Shown here: positions 45,493-52,970 of the stretch, piece by piece
How positions within the stretch are numbered: position 1 is the first letter of the stretch
Layout of the letters: every line of letters starts with the position of its first letter
Position numbers and translations under genes: made by a program
The notes under the pieces: generated by a model
What the model was told of the DNA's origin: nothing
Databases searched by the model: none
What the model saw: the letters and a program-made list of their open reading frames with translations, nothing else
Origin: Sneathiella sp.
GTDB lineage: Bacteria > Pseudomonadota > Alphaproteobacteria > Sneathiellales > Sneathiellaceae
Assembly (NCBI GenBank): GCA_017643685.1
Contig: JAEPMY010000007.1
Coordinates: 1-55,346, forward strand
Length of the DNA stretch: 55,346 nucleotides
Direction: 5' to 3'

Positions 45493-46539
45493 ATGGGGGA
45501 TGTGATGAATCAGGCAAAGCTGGCGGAGATTTTGTGCAAAATTCCGGAGGGTGTGTTTAACATTCTTTATGTGGGGCGGCGCATCCGCAAAGATGGTCAG
45601 CAGCTGAACGCCAAGGCGCAGTTTCTGTGCAAAATTGTCGATAAACAAACCCAGCCAATTGATCAGGAAACGGTGCAAAATGCGCGTGACCAGATTGACA
45701 ATCTCGGGGTTCTATTTAGCGGTGACTTTATCGACCTTCCCCATGTAGAAGATTTCGGCATTCCGGGCCCTGCGAGCGATATCCCCGTCCGTCTATACAA
45801 ACCGGCCAAAAGCGATGAGAGTAATCCCCTGCCCGTTCTTGTGGGTTATCACGGAGGTGGTTTTATTCGCGGATCGTTAAAATCCCATGATGGATTTTTC
45901 CGTCGCCTTGCTAAATTTGGCGGCTTTGCGGTCCTCGCAGTTGATTACCGTCTTGCGCCAGAAAATAAATTTCCAGCCGCTGTCGATGATGCGTATGCAG
46001 CCCTTCGATGGGTTCAAGAACATGGCCTTGAAAAAGGATTGGACCCCGCAAAAGTTGCCGTTGGCGGCGATAGTTCAGGCGGAAATTTGGCCGCCGTTGC
46101 CGCGCAGGATGCAAAGCGTCATGGCACCCCGCAGCCGCTGTTTCAGTTACTGGTCTACCCGACAACCGATGCCCATTTCACCGCTCCCAGCCATGAACTG
46201 TTCGCCAATGGATTTTTCCTGACCGAAGAGCGGATGCACTGGTACCGGGATAATTATCTGACCAATCCTGCGGATATGGATGATCCAAGATCATCTCCCA
46301 ACATGGAAACGGATTTGAGCGGCCTTGCCCCGACCCTCATCATCACGGCGGGTTTTGATCCCCTCCGCGATGAAGCAGAGGCATATGCCAAGATGTTGAA
46401 AGCGGCAAATGTACCTGTTGGCGTCATCCGCTATGAAGGTATGGTGCATGGCTTCATGTCCTTAAGTGGTCTCTTTACGGATGCGGATAAAGCCCTTAAA
46501 ACAGCTGCAACCTCTGTTGCTGCTGCATTTAACGGCTGA
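45493..46539 (+). CDS. Alpha/beta hydrolase, hormone-sensitive-lipase family
   Basis: The 348-residue esterase has the oxyanion motif GYHGGGFIRG, the nucleophile serine in VGGDSSGGNLAA, the acid in AGFDPLRDEA and the histidine in GMVHGFMS. An in-frame ATG at 45505 has a closer GGGGG site and may be the true start. It is coupled to the next membrane protein gene by a 9-bp gap. The substrate is an unknown ester. Confidence 0.92.
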   Translation: MGDVMNQAKLAEILCKIPEGVFNILYVGRRIRKDGQQLNAKAQFLCKIVDKQTQPIDQETVQNARDQIDNLGVLFSGDFIDLPHVEDFGIPGPASDIPVRLYKPAKSDESNPLPVLVGYHGGGFIRGSLKSHDGFFRRLAKFGGFAVLAVDYRLAPENKFPAAVDDAYAALRWVQEHGLEKGLDPAKVAVGGDSSGGNLAAVAAQDAKRHGTPQPLFQLLVYPTTDAHFTAPSHELFANGFFLTEERMHWYRDNYLTNPADMDDPRSSPNMETDLSGLAPTLIITAGFDPLRDEAEAYAKMLKAANVPVGVIRYEGMVHGFMSLSGLFTDADKALKTAATSVAAAFNG

Positions 46540-46548
46540 CCCACCTCT

Positions 46549-47535
46549 ATGACCAAATTTTTCGATTTCACCAAAAACATTGCCAAGGAATCCGTGGCTG
46601 TCTATTGGGCCCTGATCAAAATCATTATCCCCGTAATGATCGTTGTGGAAATTGGCATCCGCTATGGCCTTGTGGATGTTTTGAGCGATTGGAGCGCCCC
46701 TTTTATGGCGGTCTTTGGCCTGCCGGCCGAAGCCTCTCTTATTCTGGTCACGACGATCCTTGTGGGGCTATACCCGGCGGCGGCCGTCTTGATCACACTT
46801 GCGCCGGAAGTCGCCTTTACAACAGCGGATATGACCATTCTTGGCGGTATGATGCTGTTTGCGCATGTGCTGCCCGTTGAGCAGATGATCGTCAAGAAAA
46901 CCGGTGTTTCGATCGTTTTCTCAACCTTTATCCGTTTGCTCGCCATGGTGATTTACGGATGGCTCTCTTATCTTATTCTGGACGCCTTTGTCCTGTTTAA
47001 GGAGCCCGCGAATATCCTGATTTCAATGGATGCCGGATCGGGTGAGCCGAAGACCTGGGGCGAATGGGCGCTGTCCTCAGTGCAGGGGCTTGCCATGATT
47101 TTCGTGATCCTTGTGGGGCTTATTCTGCTGATCAAGCTGCTGGATATCAGTGGCATTACCAAGCGATTGATTAAGTGGCTGACGCCCGTTCTACGATTGA
47201 TTGGCATTGGTCCAAACGCCGCCCCACTTGCAATGGTCGGTATTCTGCTGGGCCTATCCTTTGGCGGTGGCCTGATCATTCGGGAAGTGGAGAAAGGGCA
47301 ACTTCAGCCAAAGAGTGTGTTCCTCTCCATGATCTTTATCTGCCTTGGTCACAGCCTGATTGAGGATACGCTGATCATCCTCGCTTGCGGTGGCCATTGG
47401 AGCGGCATATTCGTTGGCCGTATCCTGCTTAGCTTCGCGATGATCATTCCAATTGCGCTGATGATCAAACCAATGCCCGATAAAATCTTCTATCGCTTCT
47501 TCTATAAAATGAAAAAACCGGCCCCTGCTATTTAG
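46549..47535 (+). CDS. Nucleoside recognition (Gate) domain membrane protein
   Basis: The 328-residue protein has about eight to nine membrane helices in two similar halves. Motifs such as VYWALIKIIIPVMIVVEIG, LTPVLRLIGIGPNAAPLAMV and CLGHSLIEDTLIILACGGHW resemble Gate-domain proteins of the nucleoside-transporter and spore-maturation group. Transport of a solute is likely but the solute is not known. Its stop codon lies within the loop of a terminator. Confidence 0.8.
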   Translation: MTKFFDFTKNIAKESVAVYWALIKIIIPVMIVVEIGIRYGLVDVLSDWSAPFMAVFGLPAEASLILVTTILVGLYPAAAVLITLAPEVAFTTADMTILGGMMLFAHVLPVEQMIVKKTGVSIVFSTFIRLLAMVIYGWLSYLILDAFVLFKEPANILISMDAGSGEPKTWGEWALSSVQGLAMIFVILVGLILLIKLLDISGITKRLIKWLTPVLRLIGIGPNAAPLAMVGILLGLSFGGGLIIREVEKGQLQPKSVFLSMIFICLGHSLIEDTLIILACGGHWSGIFVGRILLSFAMIIPIALMIKPMPDKIFYRFFYKMKKPAPAI

Positions 47536-47546
47536 GGACCGGTTTT
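47514..47546. terminator. Terminator at the end of the Gate-domain gene
   Basis: AAAACCGGCCCCT pairs with AGGGACCGGTTTT (one C-A mismatch) and overlaps the stop codon. A T run follows on the plus strand and an A-rich stretch precedes, so it can also serve prfB on the minus strand. Confidence 0.8.
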
Positions 47547-47570
47547 AATTAATCAGGTAACGACCAGCGG

Positions 47571-48687
47571 TTATTCCTCGTCGTTATCCTCGCCCACCCG
47601 CTGGGACAGGGCCGCGGCCAGATAATCGTCAAGATCTCCGTCCAGAACCCCTTGGGCATTGCCTTTTTCCACCCCGGTCCGGAGGTCTTTGACCATCTGA
47701 TAGGGATGCAGAACGTAAGAGCGGATCTGATGCCCCCAACCGATATCGGTCTGGGTGCCACGCGCTTCGGCCGCGGCCTCTTCGCGTTTTTGCAGCTCCA
47801 GCTCATAAAGGCGGGATTTCAACATTTTCATCGCCGCCGCTTTGTTCTTATGCTGCGAGCGGTCATTCTGACACTGCACCACCACATTGGTTGGAATATG
47901 GGTAATACGGATCGCAGATTCTGTCCGGTTCACGTGCTGACCACCGGCACCTGAGGCGCGGTAGGTATCAATACGCAGATCCTTCTCCTCGATATCGATA
48001 TCAATATCGTCATCAATGGAAGGATACACTCCAACGGAAGAGAAGCTTGTGTGACGGCGCGCATTGGAATCAAACGGTGAAATTCGCACCAGACGGTGCA
48101 CACCGGATTCTGTCTTCATCCAGCCATAGGCATTTTCACCAGACACCTCAATCGTCACGGATTTAAGGCCAGCTTCCTCACCGGGGCTTTCTTCCAGCAC
48201 CTTGGTTTTATAGCCATGCTGATCCGCCCACCGCATATACATACGCAGCAAAATCTGGGTCCAGTCCTGACTTTCCGTTCCGCCGGCGCCCGCATGAATT
48301 TCGAGGAAGCAGTCATTTCCGTCCACCTCGCCAGAGAGCATGCTCTCCAGCCGGCGCTTATCGACTTCCACACGAAGTTCTTTCAGGGCCTCTTCGGCCT
48401 CATTCAAGGTGTCTTCGTCTTCTTCCATCTCGGCGAGTTCAATCAACTCGATGGTATCTTCAAGATCCTGCGCGATCCGCTTATAGGCGTTAATGGCGGT
48501 GTCCAGATTTGTCCGCTCCCGCATCAGGCTTTGGGCCTTGGATGCGTTATTCCACAGATCTGGGTCTTCAACCAGGGCGTTCAGCTCTTCCAATCTTCTG
48601 ACAGCTGTATCCCAGTTAAAGATGCCTCCTCAGCAGGTCCATGGCCCGCTTGATTTCATCTACGACAACCTGATGCTCGGCGCGCAT
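47571..48687 (-). CDS. prfB: Peptide chain release factor 2, with programmed +1 frameshift
   Basis: A 23-codon first frame starts at the ATG at 48687 (MRAEHQVVVDEIKRAMDLL) and stops at TAA 48618-48616. Skipping one base gives NWDTAVRRLEELNALVEDPD and the rest of RF2, about 371 residues in all. The main frame has the codon-recognition motif SPF (RISPFDSN) and the catalytic GGQ (GAGGQHVNR). RF2 ends translation at UGA and UAA. A GGAG site precedes the ATG. It is the last gene of an amiC-mrcA-prfB run. The in-frame stop at the shift site is UAA, not the usual UGA. Confidence 0.95.
48615..48630 (-). promoter_or_regulatory. prfB +1 frameshift site AGGAGG-CAT-CTT-TAA-C
   Basis: An internal Shine-Dalgarno AGGAGG lies three bases before the slippery CTT, as in the classic RF2 site (AGG GGG TAT CTT TGA C). 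Peptidyl-tRNA-Leu can slip from CTT to TTT. The stop is UAA. Confidence 0.92.
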
Positions 48688-48746
48688 TGTTACTCCAATT
48701 CGTTCAATCGATTAAGTCTGGCGAGAAAATAGAGACTTCACTGCGA

Positions 48747-51185
48747 TCAGTAAAGCCCACCTGTGCCAAAAGTGACGGGGTTTTTCGGTCCCTGTAATTC
48801 AACACCACCGGCACCCCCAAGATCGGAGCCATCCAGAACACTCCCTGCCCGGTCAATCCGGTCCGTTGTTTTAAACGCTTCCCAGATCACACCCCGATCC
48901 CCAGGCCGCGCGATTTCACCGGTTGAGGCAACCACACGAACAAGGCGGATCCCTTCTGGGACACGAAACGGAATAGCCGGACTGTCTTTCAGGGCGTCCT
49001 TCATGAAGTCACGGAACACAGGTGACGCGACCCCTGCCCCCCCTTCACGGGGGCCAAGGCTACGCGGCTGGTCAAAGCCCACATACACCCCAACAGCCAA
49101 GTCAGGTGAGAAACCAACGAACCACGCGTCATTACTGTCATTGGTCGTTCCAGTTTTACCGGCAAGCGGTTTACCAACCTCCAGAACTTTACGGCCTGTA
49201 CCCCGCTGAACCACACCTTCCAACATGGACACCACCTGATAGGCAGTCGCGGGATCAATGACCTGTTCACGATTATCAACAATTTCCGGCGCGGCCTGAT
49301 CATGCCAGGAGGCCGCACGGCAGCCCTGACAGTCGCGGGTATCATGCTGATAAATGGCAATGCCCCGGCGGTTCTGCACCCGGTCAATCAAGGTAGGTAC
49401 AACTTCCTTACCGCCATTGACCAATTCCGCATAGGCAGTTGTCATTTTCAGCAGCGTTGTCTCCATCGCCCCAAGCGACATAGCGAGCGTTTCCTGCAAA
49501 TTCTGATGGATGCCAAAACGCGCGGTATAATCCGCAACCACATCCATACCCAAAGAGCGAGCCAGACGCACCGTCATCAGATTTCGGGATTTTTCCAGCC
49601 CCAGACGCAGCGTGCTTGGGCCATAGAATTTTTTCGTGTAGTTGGCAGGTTTCCAGCGATCACCGTTTTCCTGTGTCAGAACAAATGGACCATCCAGAAC
49701 CTTACTCACCGGTGTGAAACCGTTATCAAGCGCGGCGGCATAAACAAAAGGCTTGAAGGCTGAACCCGGCTGGCGATTGGCCTGCACCGCCCGGTTAAAT
49801 TCTGAAATTTCATGGCTCCAGCCACCTGCCATAGCAAGAACACGGCCCGTATGGGGATCCATCGCAACCAATGCACCAGATACATTTGGAATTTGCTCAA
49901 GCTGATAAAGACCCAGCTTCGCCCGCTCACCCTCTACCGGGGTTACGGCAACCACGTCACCTTTTTCAAGCACATCAGATGGCTTACCGGGGCTGCGGCC
50001 AACTTTCTGACCTTTGATCCACGGGCGCGCCCATTTCATATCCTCAAAGGGAATGCGGGCCTTATCCCCATTTTTCAAACCAATTTCGGCACCTTCTTTA
50101 GAAAGGTCCAGAACAACTGCCAACTCCCAAGGGGTCAGACCTTTTGGATCGGCCACCTTATTCAAAGCATCAACCCAATTATCGTCCAGCTTCACATTGG
50201 TAAACGGTCCGCGCCATCCATGACGGCGATCATACCGGCGAAGACCTGCCCGAAGGGCATCTTCCGCATAATGCTGCAATTGGCTGTTCATGGTGGTTCG
50301 AACAGAAAGGCCGCCGTCATATAGCCCTTCAACACCGTAAAGGTCATAAAGCTCCCGGCGCACCTCTTCCACGAACCATTTCGCCTGAATTACCTCCGCA
50401 TCGCGGCCGCGCTTCACGATCAGATCGCTGTTTGTCGCCTCTTCCGCTTCTGCCGGTGTGATGTAGCCATCTTCCAGCATCCGGCCAATCACGTAATTTC
50501 GGCGCGTGATGGCCCGCTCTTTATTGCGGAAAGGGTCATAGTTGTTTGGCGCTTTTGGAAGACCGGCAATATAGGCAACCTCGGCAACGGTCAGTTCATT
50601 CAGTGGCTTGTCAAAGTAATAAAGCCCCGCCGCCGCAACACCATAAGCCCGATAGCCTAAATAAATTTCATTGAGATACAGCTCAAGAATACGTTCCTTG
50701 GACAGGCTCCGATCCAGACGGATCGCAAGGATCGCTTCTTTTGCTTTACGGGTATAGGATACCTCGTTCGTCAGCAGCATGTTTTTTGCCACCTGCTGCG
50801 TAATTGTGGACGCACCGATCAGACGTCGCCCCGTTCCGATGTTAGACACGTTTTTGAACGCCGCCTTGAAAATACCAACAGGATCAATCCCAAAGTGGTG
50901 ATAGTAGTTTTGATCCTCTGCCGCGATAAAGGCTTGCTTCACCTTTTTCGGGATCGCAGTTGCCGGCACAAACAAACGCCGCTGGCGCGCATATTCCGCA
51001 ATCAGGCTGCCGTCACCAGCATGCACGCGGGTCATTACGGGTGGTTCATAATTGGCAAGCTGCTCGTAATCCGGCAGGCCTTTGCCAAAGTGCCAAAACG
51101 CATAAAAAATACCGCCAGTGGCCACCATGCCCCCCAATACGGCCAGGCAGACCAAAACCAACAAGACTTTTAATAGGCGTTTCAT
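48747..51185 (-). CDS. mrcA: Class A penicillin-binding protein 1A
   Basis: The 812-residue protein has a membrane anchor (about 5-30), a GT51 glycosyltransferase domain (about 55-230: AEDQNYYHHFG, GASTITQQVAKN, RILELYLNEIYLG), an OB-like insert (about 320-430) and a transpeptidase domain with the serine in GSAFKPF, the SRN triad and KTGTTND. It polymerises and cross-links peptidoglycan. It follows amiC on the same strand, so two peptidoglycan enzymes lie side by side. Confidence 0.96.
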   Translation of the reverse strand: MKRLLKVLLVLVCLAVLGGMVATGGIFYAFWHFGKGLPDYEQLANYEPPVMTRVHAGDGSLIAEYARQRRLFVPATAIPKKVKQAFIAAEDQNYYHHFGIDPVGIFKAAFKNVSNIGTGRRLIGASTITQQVAKNMLLTNEVSYTRKAKEAILAIRLDRSLSKERILELYLNEIYLGYRAYGVAAAGLYYFDKPLNELTVAEVAYIAGLPKAPNNYDPFRNKERAITRRNYVIGRMLEDGYITPAEAEEATNSDLIVKRGRDAEVIQAKWFVEEVRRELYDLYGVEGLYDGGLSVRTTMNSQLQHYAEDALRAGLRRYDRRHGWRGPFTNVKLDDNWVDALNKVADPKGLTPWELAVVLDLSKEGAEIGLKNGDKARIPFEDMKWARPWIKGQKVGRSPGKPSDVLEKGDVVAVTPVEGERAKLGLYQLEQIPNVSGALVAMDPHTGRVLAMAGGWSHEISEFNRAVQANRQPGSAFKPFVYAAALDNGFTPVSKVLDGPFVLTQENGDRWKPANYTKKFYGPSTLRLGLEKSRNLMTVRLARSLGMDVVADYTARFGIHQNLQETLAMSLGAMETTLLKMTTAYAELVNGGKEVVPTLIDRVQNRRGIAIYQHDTRDCQGCRAASWHDQAAPEIVDNREQVIDPATAYQVVSMLEGVVQRGTGRKVLEVGKPLAGKTGTTNDSNDAWFVGFSPDLAVGVYVGFDQPRSLGPREGGAGVASPVFRDFMKDALKDSPAIPFRVPEGIRLVRVVASTGEIARPGDRGVIWEAFKTTDRIDRAGSVLDGSDLGGAGGVELQGPKNPVTFGTGGLY

Positions 51186-51266
51186 AACGTTGCTAACTCA
51201 AACTTTGATTTTTTCAGGTGCCAGACTAATCAGAACTTCTTAATGTATTGCCAATAAAAGGCATCA

Positions 51267-52472
51267 TTAAGACTCTATCTCGGCGAAGTATTTATCAATG
51301 GCGTTAGAAATAGACTGCGCCAATTTCCGCTGACCACTTTTGGATTTCAGGATCTTTTCGTCAGATCGGTTCGACAAATATCCAAGCTCCACCAAAACAG
51401 ACGGTACATCCGGCGCCTTTAGAACGCGGAAACCTGCAAATCGGTGGGAGCGACTGCCAACTTTCATACCAGAGCGTGAAATCTCAGGCAGCAAAAGCTT
51501 GGCAAACTTGACCGAGAAATTCATTGTCTCCCGCTGGGCAAGGTCAATCAGAATACCCTGCACCGTGTCATCCTGCTCTTCCAGATCGACCCCGGCAATC
51601 ACGTCGGATTTATTGTTCATATGGGCCAGTGCATCCGCCTCTTTATCAGATGCGTTTTCAGACAGGGTATAAACGGTGGAACCCCGTATGTCAGAGCGCC
51701 CAATTGAATCAGCATGGACAGAGACAAAAAGGTCCCCCTTTGATTTACGGGCAACCTGCACCCGCTCCCGCAGGGAAAGGAACGTGTCATCATCCCGCGT
51801 CATGACAACTTTATAGTCCGGGTTTTTCTTTAAAATATCGCGGAGTTTCAGCGCCACCTGCAGGGTAAGCTGCTTTTCATAAACACCGCTTTGCCCAATT
51901 GCGCCCGGATCAATGCCGCCATGTCCTGCATCGACCACAACGGTCCAGCGTTTCTTGGTATTCTTCACATCCGGCGAGATTGTAATGGGTTTGCGATTAG
52001 CCACTTGCTGTTTACGGCTTTCAACAACCAGCCCCGCAAATTCCGCTGTACTGGTCGGCGCAATATCAATGAAGAAGCGATAAGGCTTGCCCTCTGCTGG
52101 GGGCAAAATTACCTGCCGCAGGATTTTAACCGGCTGCTTCAGATCCAGAACAATTCGGCTGGTTCCCTGACGAAACAGGCCATAGCGGTAATTGGAAATG
52201 AATCCCCTTTTGCGGTTTTTCGTATTCGCCTTATCCCAATTCAGCTCCTGCATATCGATGACGATACGGTTCGGGTTCTGCAAATAGAAAATCCGGTATT
52301 CGGGCTTATCAGCCAGCTCAACCACAAATCGGGTCTTGTCAGGGTGGATCCCCATGCGGACCGCCTCGACCTCTGTCGCAGCACGAACAGAGAGAGTAAT
52401 GCCCGAAAACACCAGCAAAAACGCCACCATGAAGGTGATCAGTTGACTTATATTGACCCGAAAAGGTTTCAT
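51267..52472 (-). CDS. amiC: N-acetylmuramoyl-L-alanine amidase with AMIN domain
   Basis: The 401-residue protein has a signal peptide (about 1-31, ending SVRA), an AMIN domain (about 35-130) for localisation, and a zinc amidase_3 domain (about 176-395). Zinc ligands are seen in VVDAGHGGIDPGA (His), GVYEKQL (Glu) and FVSVHADSIG (His); the catalytic Glu is in LVELGYLSN. It cuts the amide bond between peptide stems and glycan in the periplasm, as in daughter-cell separation. It is divergent from rne. Confidence 0.95.
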   Translation of the reverse strand: MKPFRVNISQLITFMVAFLLVFSGITLSVRAATEVEAVRMGIHPDKTRFVVELADKPEYRIFYLQNPNRIVIDMQELNWDKANTKNRKRGFISNYRYGLFRQGTSRIVLDLKQPVKILRQVILPPAEGKPYRFFIDIAPTSTAEFAGLVVESRKQQVANRKPITISPDVKNTKKRWTVVVDAGHGGIDPGAIGQSGVYEKQLTLQVALKLRDILKKNPDYKVVMTRDDDTFLSLRERVQVARKSKGDLFVSVHADSIGRSDIRGSTVYTLSENASDKEADALAHMNNKSDVIAGVDLEEQDDTVQGILIDLAQRETMNFSVKFAKLLLPEISRSGMKVGSRSHRFAGFRVLKAPDVPSVLVELGYLSNRSDEKILKSKSGQRKLAQSISNAIDKYFAEIES

Positions 52473-52970
52473 AATGGCTTACATCTACCTTGATTTTTGC
52501 TTTGTCAGATTTTCGCTGGAAATCTTGAAGAATTCAAGGCATTCCCTGATAACGCCTCTCCGGTCAAAAGTTTTTTTGCATCAAGGCAATAATTCATTTG
52601 GCATGTTGCCCACAAGTAACTATCATCCCCGTGTGAGATTTTGTGGTCAGTCCCACTTGAACCCTATCGATACCAATAAGTACCAATAGAGAGGTCAAAT
52701 GGGCGGCGCCGTTTTACGACAGCCTGTGTTGGCATCTGGTTATGATCCCCTCAGGCGTCTGTAGACAGTGCTTAAGACAATGCAAAAGAATAGTTAGAAA
52801 CTGAAGTCGTTCCGCGCATAGTAATGTATAGCGGGTCCGGCAGCCGATAAAACCCTGTAATGTCTGGATAATCCAGCAAGAGTAAACGGGACCGGCGCCA
52901 GCGACTTCCACATAGAAATAGGCGGTCTTTCGTCGTCTCACAGATGAACCGGCCGCTACGGAGCTTGTGA
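52473..52970. other. Divergent amiC/rne interval with long rne leader
   Basis: This 498-bp gap should hold the amiC promoter (minus) and the rne promoter and 5' leader (plus). The direct repeat TACCAATA occurs at 52671-52678 and 52681-52688, one helical turn apart. Downstream, about 52700-52960 is GC-richer with several short self-complementary blocks (GGCGGCGCCG, ACCGGCGCCAGCG), as expected of a structured leader. RNase E controls its own mRNA through the leader in enterobacteria; the same here is inference. No open gene is credible. Confidence 0.5.

Noticed and set aside
52453-52941. Small open frames in the amiC-rne gap as genes
   Set aside because: They lack ribosome sites and recognisable sequence, and lie in the promoter/leader region of rne.
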